Assembly: GCF_004564355.1 (NCBI RefSeq)
Contig: NZ_CP038266.1
Coordinates: 3,596,001 to 3,660,000, forward strand
Length of the DNA: 64,000 nt
Direction: 5' to 3'
DNA from: Microbacterium wangchenii
GTDB taxonomy: Bacteria; Actinomycetota; Actinomycetes; Actinomycetales; Microbacteriaceae
The notes beneath the pieces are model-generated. The model was given only the letters and a program-made list of their open reading frames with translations. It had not been told where the DNA came from and did no database searches. Of this stretch, positions 37,126 through 46,129 are shown in pieces. The translations under genes and the position numbers were made by a program. How positions within the stretch are numbered: the first letter of the stretch is position 1; the number at the start of each line of letters is the position of its first letter.

Positions 37126-38121
37126 ATGGCCACCAGCGAGAATTTCGACATCGCCCACCTCGGCGGAGTCGAACTGTTCACCCCGAAGTTCGAGGAGAGC
37201 CTGCACTTCTTCCGCGACCTGCTCGCGATGCGCGAGGTCGCCCGCATCGGCGACTCCGCCTATTTGCGCTGCTGGGACGAGTACCAGCTGTACACGCTCA
37301 AGCTCACCGCCTCCGACACCAACGGGGTGGGACGCACGCTGTACCGCGCGTCGGGTCTGGAGGCGCTGGAGCGCCGTGTCGCGGCGATCGAGAAGTCCGG
37401 ACTCGGCCACGGCTGGCGCGACCCGGAAGTGGGCGTCGGGCGCTCGTACGAGTTCGAGGACCCGGATGGGCACCTCATGGGCATCTACTACGACACCGAG
37501 CTGTACGTCGCCGACGACGAGGACCGCCCGGCGCTGAAGAACCAGGCCTCGGCGTTCCCGGGTCGCGGCGTGAACGTGCGGCGCATGGACCACATCAACT
37601 ACCTCGCCGCCGACGTGAACGCGGCCGGGGAGTTCTGGCGCGACGTCATGTGCGCGCGCGAATCCGAGCGCGTGCGACTGGACGACGGCCGCTTCGGCGC
37701 GTGGTGGTTCCGCTTCAACCAGAAGTCCTACGACGTGGTCTACTCCGACGACTGGACCAAGCAGCGCGGACGCTTCCACCACTTCGCCCTCGCCCCCGAC
37801 ACGCGCGAGGACATCCTCAAGGCCGCCGACATCTTCCTCGAGAACGGCGTGCACATCGAGTACGGCCCGTACAAGCACGCCATCAACCAGACGTTCTTCC
37901 TGTACGTGTGGGAGCCCGGCGGCAACCGCATCGAACTGGCCAACGCGGGTGCGCGCCTGATCCTGGATCCCGACTGGCCCGTCGTGGAGTGGACGCAGGC
38001 CGAGCGCGCGAAGGGTCAGGCGTGGGGCATGAAGACGATCCCGACCTTCCACACGCACGGCACCCCGTACGTGGAAGGCCAGGAGGAGCTGGACCGCAAG
38101 GCGCTCGCCGGCGAGCTCTGA
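37126..38121 (+). CDS. VOC-family (type I) extradiol ring-cleavage dioxygenase
   Basis: 331 residues made of two vicinal-oxygen-chelate modules, as in BphC and homoprotocatechuate 2,3-dioxygenase. The 2-His-1-Glu metal site is readable in the C-terminal module: His156 (RRMDHINYL), His219 (RFHHFAL) and Glu270 (GNRIEL). It is last in galB-galC-galD, so it should open the aromatic ring upstream of them. Known gallate, 3-O-methylgallate and protocatechuate 4,5-dioxygenases are type II (LigB-like), so a VOC enzyme in this slot is unusual. The substrate is inferred. Confidence 0.82.
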   Translation: MATSENFDIAHLGGVELFTPKFEESLHFFRDLLAMREVARIGDSAYLRCWDEYQLYTLKLTASDTNGVGRTLYRASGLEALERRVAAIEKSGLGHGWRDPEVGVGRSYEFEDPDGHLMGIYYDTELYVADDEDRPALKNQASAFPGRGVNVRRMDHINYLAADVNAAGEFWRDVMCARESERVRLDDGRFGAWWFRFNQKSYDVVYSDDWTKQRGRFHHFALAPDTREDILKAADIFLENGVHIEYGPYKHAINQTFFLYVWEPGGNRIELANAGARLILDPDWPVVEWTQAERAKGQAWGMKTIPTFHTHGTPYVEGQEELDRKALAGEL

Positions 38122-38134
38122 GCCGCGGGGGGCC

Positions 38135-39244
38135 TCAGCCCCAGACGCTGCCGGCCACGTCGACGACGAGCCGCACCTTCGCCCACTGCTCGTCCTCGGT
38201 GAGGGTGTTGCCCTCCTCGGTGGATGCGAAGCCGCACTGCGGGCTCAGCGCGAGCTGGTCCAGCGGCGCGTACTGGGCGGCCTCGTGGATGCGGCGGCGC
38301 ACGTCGTCCGCGTCCTCCAGGGCGCCGGTCTTGGTCGTGACCAGGCCGAGTACGACGGTCTTGTCGCCCTCGGGCAGGAAGCGGAGCGGCTCGAAGCCCC
38401 CCGCGCGGTCGCTGTCGTACTCGAGGAAATACCCGTCGTACGCGGTGTTGCCCAGGAGCTGCTCGGCGACCGGCTCGTAACCGCCGGAGGAGATCCACGT
38501 GGAGCGGAAGTTGCCGCGGCACACGTGCGTGGTCACGGTCAGGTCGTCGGGCTTGCCGTCGAGGATGCGGTTCAGCAGGGTCGCGTACCGCTCGGCGATG
38601 CCGTCGGTGTCGATGCCGCGCTCGCGCGCCTTGGCCAGCTCGACGTCGGAACAGAGGTAGGCCCACGCGGTGTCGTCGAACTGCAGGTAGCGGGCCCCGG
38701 CGTCGTAGAAGGCCGCGAGGGCGTCGCGATACGTGCGCACGAGGTCGTCCGTGATGGCGGCGTGCCCGTCGTAGACGGCGGGATCGATGTGCCCCGGTTC
38801 GACGCGGAAATCCAGCACCGTCGGTGCCGGGATGGTGAACTTCGGCGTCGCGCCGGTGGCGGCGGCATCCTCCTGCAGCGCGCGGAAGTGCGCGAGGAAC
38901 GGGTGGTCGGCGGGGAAGCCGATCGGCCCGGAGATCTGGATGCCGCGCGGCTTGGTCTGCACGCCCTGGAACTGGATGCCGTGGTCCAGCTCGACGATGT
39001 CGACGCCGTCGAGCAGGCCGAAGAAGTCGAAGTGCCACCACGAGCGGCGGAACTCCCCATCCGTGGCGACCTGCAGCCCGTTCTCGGCCTGCCGTCGCAC
39101 GAGCGTCTCGATCGCCGCATCCTCGGCGGAGCGCAGCTCCGCATCGCTCGCCGTCCCTTCGGCGTGACGGTGCCGGACATCGGCGAGGGAAGCGGGGCGC
39201 AGGAAGCTGCCGACGATGTCGGCGCGGAAAGGAGGAGTGGACAC
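38135..39244 (-). CDS. MetE C-terminal-like cobalamin-independent methyltransferase
   Basis: A 369-residue single-barrel protein corresponding to the catalytic half of MetE (YxjG/YxjH group). Zinc ligands are visible: His240 and Cys242 (THVCRGN), Glu275 (YFLEYD) and Cys337 (LSPQCGF). IVGSFLRP near the N-terminus is the folate/homocysteine-side motif. The start is a GTG at 39244. Near a THF-dependent O-demethylase gene it could move the methyl group from 5-methyl-THF to homocysteine or another thiol and regenerate THF. That link is inferred from context. Confidence 0.8.
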   Translation of the reverse strand: MSTPPFRADIVGSFLRPASLADVRHRHAEGTASDAELRSAEDAAIETLVRRQAENGLQVATDGEFRRSWWHFDFFGLLDGVDIVELDHGIQFQGVQTKPRGIQISGPIGFPADHPFLAHFRALQEDAAATGATPKFTIPAPTVLDFRVEPGHIDPAVYDGHAAITDDLVRTYRDALAAFYDAGARYLQFDDTAWAYLCSDVELAKARERGIDTDGIAERYATLLNRILDGKPDDLTVTTHVCRGNFRSTWISSGGYEPVAEQLLGNTAYDGYFLEYDSDRAGGFEPLRFLPEGDKTVVLGLVTTKTGALEDADDVRRRIHEAAQYAPLDQLALSPQCGFASTEEGNTLTEDEQWAKVRLVVDVAGSVWG

Positions 39245-39401
39245 CCTGCGAGCGTAACGAGGCCGGCCGCCGGACCGAATCGCGGCGTCACGCGACGTCA
39301 CGCGCGCGCCGCATCGGCGAGCACACGCCGCTCCGTGTATGACACGATGAGGAACGATCGGAACAGTTTCTGTGACTTTACTCTCTCGATGGTGAGGCAG
39401 C

Positions 39402-40604
39402 ATGCGCGTCGACGACTTCGACCCCACGGCCACCGACGACCCGGCCGGCACGCACACGATGTACGCGAGCCTCCGAGAGGCGTGCCCCGTGGCCTACTCC
39501 TCGGCGTACGGCGGGTTCTACGCGCTCACCCGTTACGCAGACGTGCGGGATGCCGCGGCCGACCCGCGCACGTTCATCTCCTCCGTGCGGGCCGTGGTGC
39601 CCAGCGACCCGCGGGGACTGCGCCGGCCTCCCCTGAACTTCGATGCCCCCGCCCACACCCCGTACCGACGCGCGCTGGACCGCACGCTCCAGCGCAGCAG
39701 GCTCGTGCGGCTGGAGCCGGAGCTGCGCTCGCGGGCTCGGGAGGCGCTGCGCCCCCTGCTGGACGCCGGCGAGGGCGACATCGCAACCGACTTCGGCGTG
39801 CACTTCCCCGCGTGGGTGACCACGACGTGGCTGAACCTGGAGCCGGAGGTCGCACCGCATCTCGCGCGCACGTCGTTCGCGTGGGTCAACGCGTGGCGGC
39901 GGCAGGACGCGCCGACGGTCACGGCGATGAGCGAGAAGATGTACGACATCGCGCGCGACCTCGTGCGGCGGCGCCGCGCGGACCCGCTGCCCGAGGACGA
40001 GGATCCCGCCAGCTCGCTCCTGGCCGAGCGCGTGGACGGCGAGCCCCTCGCCGAGGAGCACATCATCGGGGCGCTGCGCCAAAGCCTCGTCGTCGGCATG
40101 GTGGCGCCTCCGATCCTCCTCGGCTCGATCGTGCGGCACCTGTCGGAAGATCCCGGCCTGCAGGATCGACTGCGCTCGGACGCGTCGCTCCTTCCCGCGG
40201 CCGTGGAGGAGTTCATCCGCCTCTACACGCCCTACCGCGGTTTCGCCCGCACGGTGTCGCAGCCGGTGACGCTGCACGACCGCGCGATCGAGCCGGGCGT
40301 CCCGGTGACCCTCGTCTACGCCGCCGCGAACCGCGACCCCGAGATGTTCGCCGATCCTGACGAATTCCGGCTGGACCGACCCAACATCCACCAGCACCTC
40401 GGGTTCGGGCGGGGACGCCATCGCTGCGCCGGGATGCCGCTCGCGCGCATGATGATCGCGATCGCCCTCGAGGAGATGCTCGCGGCGACCTCGAGCATTC
40501 GCGCCGTCGGGCCGTTCGAGTACGCCCGCATGCCGGAGGTCGGGCTCACGTCCGTGCCCGTGCGGGTCGAGCGGGCGACCGCCGCAGCCACCTCGCATCC
40601 TTGA
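39402..40604 (+). CDS. cytochrome P450 with atypical I-helix (copy 1)
   Basis: A 400-residue class I-type bacterial P450. The heme loop FGRGRHRCAG has Cys342, and ExxR is Glu270-Arg273 followed by LYTPYRGFAR. The I-helix oxygen-activation motif, normally (A/G)Gx(D/E)T, reads VVGMVAPP (230-237), so the acid-alcohol pair is absent. This recalls, without clear homology, the altered I-helix of aryl-O-demethylating GcoA. No ferredoxin or reductase gene is adjacent. It precedes an ABC importer and a second P450 with the same GMVAP motif. O-demethylation of a methoxyphenol is a reasonable guess. Confidence 0.88.
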   Translation: MRVDDFDPTATDDPAGTHTMYASLREACPVAYSSAYGGFYALTRYADVRDAAADPRTFISSVRAVVPSDPRGLRRPPLNFDAPAHTPYRRALDRTLQRSRLVRLEPELRSRAREALRPLLDAGEGDIATDFGVHFPAWVTTTWLNLEPEVAPHLARTSFAWVNAWRRQDAPTVTAMSEKMYDIARDLVRRRRADPLPEDEDPASSLLAERVDGEPLAEEHIIGALRQSLVVGMVAPPILLGSIVRHLSEDPGLQDRLRSDASLLPAAVEEFIRLYTPYRGFARTVSQPVTLHDRAIEPGVPVTLVYAAANRDPEMFADPDEFRLDRPNIHQHLGFGRGRHRCAGMPLARMMIAIALEEMLAATSSIRAVGPFEYARMPEVGLTSVPVRVERATAAATSHP

Positions 40605-40628
40605 CTTGGGGATTGCCGGTCGTTAGCT
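40601..40628 (+). promoter_or_regulatory. promoter of the importer-P450 operon
   Basis: TTGACT (40601-40606), 16 bp, TTAGCT (40623-40628). It begins at the stop codon of the first P450 and lies 39 bp before the permease ATG, so the importer can be transcribed apart from P450 copy 1. Confidence 0.55.
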
Positions 40629-40666
40629 TTTCTGTAACATATCCGATTCGACGAAGACGGACACCG

Positions 40667-42442
40667 ATGACGACGCTGTCTCCCCCGACCGTCCCGCCTC
40701 CCGCCGGCCCGCCGACGGTGCCCTTCGGCGCCGTCGAGGTCGCCCGCGCGCGCCGCCGGCCCTCGCCGTTCACCGTCGTGTGCATCGTCGTGGCGGCCGC
40801 GATGGGCGCCCTCGGCGTCATCCCGCTCGTCGCGGTCGCCGTCAGCGCCCTCACACAGGGCCAGGAGGTGCTCGATGCGCTGGCGAAGGAGGACGTGTTC
40901 GGGCTCGTGCGCAACACGCTCATCGTCGTCGCGGTGAGCACCGTCTTCGCCCTCGTCATCGGCGCCGTGCTCGCCTGGATCAACGAGCGCACGGATGCCG
41001 GCATGGGCCTCATCACCGAGGCCATGCCGCTCATCCCGTTCATGCTCCCGCCGATCGCGGGCTCCATCGGATGGGTGCTCCTGCTCTCACCCCAGGCCGG
41101 CTTCTTCAACGGGATCATCCGGTGGTTCCTGGGACTGTTCGGCATCCAGGCCGAGCAGGGACCGTTCGACATCTACACGTGGTACGGCCTCATCCTCGTG
41201 TACACGATCTACGCGGTGCCCTACAGCTTCATGATGTGTACGACGGGGCTGCGCAACATGGATCCCTCCCTCGAGGAGCAGAGCCGTGTGAGCGGTTCGT
41301 CGATGATCCGCACGCTGCGCAAGGTGACCCTCCCGGCGATGCTCCCCAGTCTCCTGGGCGCCACGATGCTGATCCTGATGAGCAGCTTCGGGCTGTTCTC
41401 CATCCCGAGCGTGATCGGCCGCGGTGCCGACATCCCGATCCTGTCCACGCGCATCGTGCACCTGCTGAACTTCACCTTCCCCGCCCAGACCGGTGCCGCC
41501 ATCGGCCTGAGCCTCATCCTCGTGGCGTTCGTGGCGGTGTTCTGGTGGGTGCAGACGGCGACGCTGAAGCGCGGGCGATTCGCCACGATCGGCGGCAAGG
41601 GCCAGCGCGCGACCCGCATCCGGCTCGGCAGGGCGCGTCCGTGGGTGCGGGCGGGGGTCGTGCTGTACATCCTCTTCACCACCATCGCCCCGGTGCTCGC
41701 GCTCCTGGTGGTCTCCCTCAACGGCTTCTGGACTCTCAACATCGACTGGGGCGCGCTCAGCCTCGACGCGTTCTTCGACGCCCTCTTCCAAGACCGCTCG
41801 ACGCGACGGGCCCTGACCAACAGCCTCACTTTCGGCGTCATCGGCTCGATCATCGGCATCGCGGCGGTCGCGCTGGCGTCGCTGTGGATCGTCCGCTCGC
41901 GCAGCCGCGTGGCCCGGTTCCTCGACGGCACGATCAAGTTCCCCGCGATGCTGTCGCACCTGATCATCGCGGTCGGCTTCGTGCTGGCGTTCGCCGGTCC
42001 GCCGTTCCAACTCGGCGGCACGGCGATCATCATGATCGGCGCATACCTGGCCCTGTACATCCCGCAGGCGTCCGTCAGCGCCGACACCGCCGTCGCCCAG
42101 GTGGGCAAGGAGCTGCCCGAAGCCTCGCGCGTGTCGGGAGCGGGCGAGGCGCGCACCATCCGCCGCATCTTCCTGCCGCTGATGGCACCCGCCCTGATCC
42201 TGGGGTGGTCGATGCTGTTCGTGCGCATGATCGGCGACCTCACCGCGTCGTCGATCCTCGCCGGCACGCGCAACAACGTCATCGGCTTCCGGATCCTGGA
42301 GATCTACCAGAACGGCTCCTACGCCGAACTGGCGGCCGTGTCCACCTTCCTGACGGTGCTCAGCGCCGTGATCGTCATCGGCGTGCTCGTGGTGTCCCGA
42401 CGCCTCGCACGCTGGAACCACCAGAGCCTCGGAGGCAAGTGA
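40667..42442 (+). CDS. fused two-domain ABC permease, iron(III)/phosphonate type
   Basis: 591 residues with two BPD-transport modules and about twelve transmembrane helices, as in FbpB/AfuB-type permeases. EAA loops are EEQSRVSGSSMIRTLRKVTLP and PEASRVSGAGEARTIRRIFLP. A cytosolic N-terminus of about 35 residues is Pro-rich. It is followed one base later by its ATPase. The family moves ferric iron, 2-aminoethylphosphonate, thiamine or spermidine-like solutes, so the substrate cannot be fixed. The likely receptor is the lipoprotein at 44972-46009. Confidence 0.85.
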   Translation: MTTLSPPTVPPPAGPPTVPFGAVEVARARRRPSPFTVVCIVVAAAMGALGVIPLVAVAVSALTQGQEVLDALAKEDVFGLVRNTLIVVAVSTVFALVIGAVLAWINERTDAGMGLITEAMPLIPFMLPPIAGSIGWVLLLSPQAGFFNGIIRWFLGLFGIQAEQGPFDIYTWYGLILVYTIYAVPYSFMMCTTGLRNMDPSLEEQSRVSGSSMIRTLRKVTLPAMLPSLLGATMLILMSSFGLFSIPSVIGRGADIPILSTRIVHLLNFTFPAQTGAAIGLSLILVAFVAVFWWVQTATLKRGRFATIGGKGQRATRIRLGRARPWVRAGVVLYILFTTIAPVLALLVVSLNGFWTLNIDWGALSLDAFFDALFQDRSTRRALTNSLTFGVIGSIIGIAAVALASLWIVRSRSRVARFLDGTIKFPAMLSHLIIAVGFVLAFAGPPFQLGGTAIIMIGAYLALYIPQASVSADTAVAQVGKELPEASRVSGAGEARTIRRIFLPLMAPALILGWSMLFVRMIGDLTASSILAGTRNNVIGFRILEIYQNGSYAELAAVSTFLTVLSAVIVIGVLVVSRRLARWNHQSLGGK

Positions 42443-42443
42443 C

Positions 42444-43622
42444 ATGATGCAGACGCTCAAGACCCGCATGGCCGGCGCCGGCGTGCCTGAGGGCACCGCT
42501 CCCGTCGTGCGCTTGCGTGAGGTCGCCAAGCGCTTCCGCCGGGCCGACGGCACCGTCGCGAACGCAATCGACGGCGTGACGCTGGATGTCATGCCCGGCG
42601 AGTTCGTCGTTCTCCTCGGGCCCTCCGGATGCGGCAAGACCACACTGCTGCGCACGATCGCCGGCCTCGAACGCGCCGACGAGGGCGAGATCGACATCCA
42701 CGGGGCGACGGTGTTCTCCCACGAGCGGCGGATCGAGCTGCCGCCGGAGAAACGCAACCTCAGCATGATCTTCCAGTCCTACGCACTGTGGCCGCACCTC
42801 ACCGTGTTCGACAACGTCGCGTATCCGCTGCGCAGCCGCAAGCAGCGGTACTCCAAGGCGGAGATCGCAGAGAAGGTGAACCGCGTGCTCGAGCTCGTCG
42901 GGGTCGGCGAACTGGGCCGGCAGTTCCCCGGTCAGATGTCGGGCGGTCAGCAGCAGCGCGTCGCGCTCGCCCGCGCTCTCGTGGACGGCGGCGATCTCGT
43001 CCTCTTCGACGAGCCGCTCTCCAACGTCGACGCGAAGGTCCGCGAGACGCTGCGGCGCGAACTGCTGGAGATGCAGCGCACCCTCGGCTTCGCCGCCGTC
43101 TACGTCACGCACGATCAGCACGAAGCCATGGAGCTCGCCCACCGCGTCGCCGTGATGGGCGCCGGCAAGGTGCGCCAGCTCGGGCCCCCCACCGAGGTCT
43201 ACTCGGCGCCCACGAGCCGGTACGTGGCGAACTTCATCGGTACGACCAACGAGATCCCCGCCACCGTCCAGGCGCTGGAGGGCGAGACGGTGACCCTCGA
43301 CACGCCCGCAGGGGAGGCCCGCGGCATCCGCGCCTCCGACGGCCTGACCGTCGGCGACCGCGTCGTGGCGTGCTTCCGCCCCGAGTACGGCATCGTCGGC
43401 GAGCGGCGGGACGACGGCAACGTGTGGGCGGGCATCGTCGAACGCGTGCTCTTCCTCGGCGCCACGACCGAGACGATCGTGCGGCTGGGCGGAACGGACC
43501 AGCGGGTGCGGGTGACGACACTCGGTGAGCCGGCGCACCGCGACGGCGACGACATCACGCTGTTCGTGCCGGCCGCGCGGCTGCGGGTTCTGGCCGAGGG
43601 CTCGACGGGGGTGAGCGCATGA
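42444..43622 (+). CDS. ABC ATP-binding protein, FbpC/PotA type
   Basis: 392 residues. Walker A is GPSGCGKTT, the signature MSGGQQQRVALARAL and Walker B LVLFDEPLSNVD. A C-terminal OB-like TOBE region from about 290 includes FRPEYGIVG. GGAGG precedes the ATG by eight bases inside the permease 3' end. Its stop overlaps the start of the second P450 (ATGA), so importer and oxygenase are translationally coupled. Confidence 0.9.
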   Translation: MMQTLKTRMAGAGVPEGTAPVVRLREVAKRFRRADGTVANAIDGVTLDVMPGEFVVLLGPSGCGKTTLLRTIAGLERADEGEIDIHGATVFSHERRIELPPEKRNLSMIFQSYALWPHLTVFDNVAYPLRSRKQRYSKAEIAEKVNRVLELVGVGELGRQFPGQMSGGQQQRVALARALVDGGDLVLFDEPLSNVDAKVRETLRRELLEMQRTLGFAAVYVTHDQHEAMELAHRVAVMGAGKVRQLGPPTEVYSAPTSRYVANFIGTTNEIPATVQALEGETVTLDTPAGEARGIRASDGLTVGDRVVACFRPEYGIVGERRDDGNVWAGIVERVLFLGATTETIVRLGGTDQRVRVTTLGEPAHRDGDDITLFVPAARLRVLAEGSTGVSA

Positions 43623-44848
43623 CGATCTCCGATGTCCCCGGCATCCGCGACGACGAACGGCGCCGCGACGCGCACGACTTCGATCCTGTGCGCCCCGAGG
43701 AGACGTTCACGAGTGCGCACGAAGAGTTCCAGGAGCTCCGCGGCCGGCATGGCGGGCTCGTGCGCAGCCAGGAGTACGACGGGTTCTGGGCCGCGGTCGG
43801 CTACGACGAGGTGCTGCAGGTCATCACCGACATCCAGCACTTCACCACGCGCAAGCAGAACGCCGTCCCGAAGTTCGCCTTCACGGGCGTGCGGCCGCCG
43901 CTGCACCTGGATCCCCCCGAGCACACCGCCTACCGTCGGGTGATCAACCGCTTCTTCACGCCGCCGCGCATGCGGGCGCTCGAGCCGCACGTGCGGGAGG
44001 CGGCGGTGTCGCTGCTGGACCCGCTGCTGTCCGAGCGCTGGGTCGACGTGTGCAAGCAGTACGCGCACCGCTTCCCCGCATACGTGTTCGCGAAGTTCTT
44101 CAACCTGGACGTGGCCACCTCCGAGCTCATCAAGAACGTCAGCGGCACGTACGTCGACGCCATCCAGGTGCTCGATCACGACACCGTGAAGTCGCTCAGC
44201 GGCCGGCTCTACGAGATCGCGCAGGGGATCATCGACGAGCGGGTGGCGGGGGACTTCGACCCCGAGGAGGACCTCACCGCGGGGCTGCTGGCCGCACGGC
44301 ACGAGGGCGAGCCGCTGCCGGCGGCGATGATCCTCGGATGCGTGCGGCAGCTCATCGTGACCGGGATGGTGGCGCCCAGCGTCTTCACGGGCAACATGTT
44401 CGTGCACCTGAGCCGCCACCCCGCCCTGCAGGACGCCCTGCGCGCCGACCCGTCGCTGATCCCCGCCGCCGTCGAGGAGATGCTGCGGCTGTACTCGCCC
44501 TACCGCGGCATGGCGCGCACGGCGCGCGAGGACGTCGTGCTGTCCGGCCAGCTCATCCGCCAGGACGACCCGATCGCGCTCGTGTACACGTCGGCCAACC
44601 GCGACGAGAAGGTGTTCCCCGACGGCGAGCGCTTCATCCTGAACCGCGACAACATCCAGCGGCACATCGCGTTCGGGCGGGGCACCCACAGCTGCCCCGG
44701 TGCCCCGCTCGCGCGCATGATGATGTGCATCACGCTGGAGGAGGCCCTGGCGCGCACCGCGTCGTGGCGCCTCACCGGCGAGCCGGAGATGGCGATCTGG
44801 GCCGAGTGGGGCACCCGCTCCGTCCCCCTGGACTTCGTCCGCGCCTGA
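43619..44848 (+). CDS. cytochrome P450 with atypical I-helix (copy 2)
   Basis: 409 residues. Heme ligand Cys359 lies in FGRGTHSCPG, and ExxR is Glu287-Arg290 followed by LYSPYRGMAR. As in copy 1 the I-helix reads VTGMVAPS (247-254) with no Asp/Thr pair. The two P450s are clearly related to each other (shared GMVAP, RLY-PYRG-AR). Its start overlaps the ABC ATPase stop by four bases, so the imported solute may be its substrate, or the importer may supply iron for heme. No electron-transfer partner is encoded nearby. Confidence 0.88.
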   Translation: MTISDVPGIRDDERRRDAHDFDPVRPEETFTSAHEEFQELRGRHGGLVRSQEYDGFWAAVGYDEVLQVITDIQHFTTRKQNAVPKFAFTGVRPPLHLDPPEHTAYRRVINRFFTPPRMRALEPHVREAAVSLLDPLLSERWVDVCKQYAHRFPAYVFAKFFNLDVATSELIKNVSGTYVDAIQVLDHDTVKSLSGRLYEIAQGIIDERVAGDFDPEEDLTAGLLAARHEGEPLPAAMILGCVRQLIVTGMVAPSVFTGNMFVHLSRHPALQDALRADPSLIPAAVEEMLRLYSPYRGMARTAREDVVLSGQLIRQDDPIALVYTSANRDEKVFPDGERFILNRDNIQRHIAFGRGTHSCPGAPLARMMMCITLEEALARTASWRLTGEPEMAIWAEWGTRSVPLDFVRA

Positions 44849-44906
44849 CCCGCTCCCGCCCCCGTCCCGCCCCGTCCCGTCCCCTGTTCCGCGAAACAGC
44901 AACGCA

Positions 44907-44943
44907 CCGTCGAGACCGCGACATTATGTCGCGGTCTCGACGG
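44907..44943. terminator. strong bidirectional terminator hairpin
   Basis: A perfect 17-bp stem, CCGTCGAGACCGCGACA (44907-44923) with TGTCGCGGTCTCGACGG (44927-44943), loop TTA. It lies between the convergent P450 and receptor genes and is the most stable hairpin noticed in the window. Confidence 0.8.
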
Positions 44944-44971
44944 CTGCGTGCAGTCTCGCGGGGGGGCGAGG

Positions 44972-46009
44972 TCAGAGGCCGAACGCGTCCAGGATCGCCT
45001 GTTCGTTCTCGAGCGCGGTGTCGCGGTCGATGCGCACGTACTCGGCGGGCATCTCGTCGAAGTTGTACGCGGAGATGTTGCCGGCGGCGGCGTTGAGGAT
45101 GTCCTGTCCGGCCTCGGAGAGCACGAAGTGCGCGAACAGCCGGGCGGCGTTCGGGCTCTGCGCATCGGCGGAGAGCGAGAGGACGATCTCCGGCCCGTTG
45201 GTCAAGTCCGGAACGGTGAACTCCACCGGCGCGCCGCTCTTGGCCGCCCCCGCGACCACCTGCCCGACGTTGGGCCCGGTGACCGCGCCCTCGCCGGCGC
45301 CGAGCGCCTCGGTCATCGGCACGACGGAGTTGTACAGGCGCACGGCGTTGTCGGCGATCGCTTCCACCGTCTCCATTCCGTAGGCCTCGGCAACCATGGT
45401 CCAGAACTGGATGTAGGCCTGCGAGGACGACGGGTCGGTCAGGAGGAGCTTGCCCTCGTACTGCGGGTCGGCGAGATCCTCGAAGGTCTCCGGCGCCGGC
45501 AGATCACCGAGCGCCTCGGTGTTCCATGACAGGCCGCTCGGTGCGAACTGCACGACGGCGACCGCGCCGTCGGCAAGCTTGCCCTCCTCGGGGAACTCGT
45601 CGTACCCGGGGATGTCCGCCTCATCCAAGCCCAGGAGCCAGCCCTCGTCGAGACCCTTGTCGATGAACTCGTCGTAGCTGGGCATCACGAGGTCGGCGGC
45701 CGGAGCGCCGGCCTCCACCTCCGCGCTGTAGCGCGCGGCCAGCTCGCCGCCGGTCATGCGCACGAACTCCGCCTCGATGCCGTACTCGTCGTAGAAGGCA
45801 TCCGCGAGCTGCTGGGCGGTCGCCTCAGGCGGCGTCAGGTAGAAGACGAGCGACCCCTCGTCCTGGGCCGCCGAGACGAGTTCCTCGAGCTCGTCACCAC
45901 CGGTGCCGCCGCCGCCGGTGGCTGCGGGTGTCTCATCGCCGCCGGCGCATCCGGCCAGTGCCAGGGTCGCGGCGGCGACGAGTGCGATCGCCGAAAGAGA
46001 ACGCCTCAT
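44972..46009 (-). CDS. lipoprotein solute-binding protein, iron/phosphonate (AfuA-like) type
   Basis: 345 residues. A signal peptide with lipobox LAGC near residue 20 precedes a type II binding-protein fold (GSLVFYLTPPEATAQQLADAF; PSGLSWNTEAL). The family match is to extracellular iron/aminoethylphosphonate receptors, so it is the natural partner of the permease and ATPase at 40667-43622, although convergent with them. The classical ferric-ligand Tyr-Tyr pair is not obvious. I chose ATG 46009 because GGAG lies six bases upstream. Confidence 0.83.
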   Translation of the reverse strand: MRRSLSAIALVAAATLALAGCAGGDETPAATGGGGTGGDELEELVSAAQDEGSLVFYLTPPEATAQQLADAFYDEYGIEAEFVRMTGGELAARYSAEVEAGAPAADLVMPSYDEFIDKGLDEGWLLGLDEADIPGYDEFPEEGKLADGAVAVVQFAPSGLSWNTEALGDLPAPETFEDLADPQYEGKLLLTDPSSSQAYIQFWTMVAEAYGMETVEAIADNAVRLYNSVVPMTEALGAGEGAVTGPNVGQVVAGAAKSGAPVEFTVPDLTNGPEIVLSLSADAQSPNAARLFAHFVLSEAGQDILNAAAGNISAYNFDEMPAEYVRIDRDTALENEQAILDAFGL

Positions 46010-46019
46010 GAGTGACTCC

Positions 46020-46076
46020 ATTGTCGAAAGGATGATTGCTTACGTCAATGTATCCGGGCGTCACTCTCAACGTCAA
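46020..46076 (-). promoter_or_regulatory. tandem promoters of the AfuA-like receptor
   Basis: Proximal: TTGACG (46048-46043), 17 bp, GACAAT (46025-46020). Distal: TTGACG (46076-46071), 18 bp, TACATT (46052-46047). The block ATTGCTTACGTCAAT (46035-46049) resembles ATTGGAAACGTCAAT at 56910-56924, upstream of another receptor gene. Confidence 0.55.
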
Positions 46077-46129
46077 TTGAATTGTGACACGAAACGTACA
46101 TCCGCCGGGTTCAGCGAAGCCGGCGGGCG

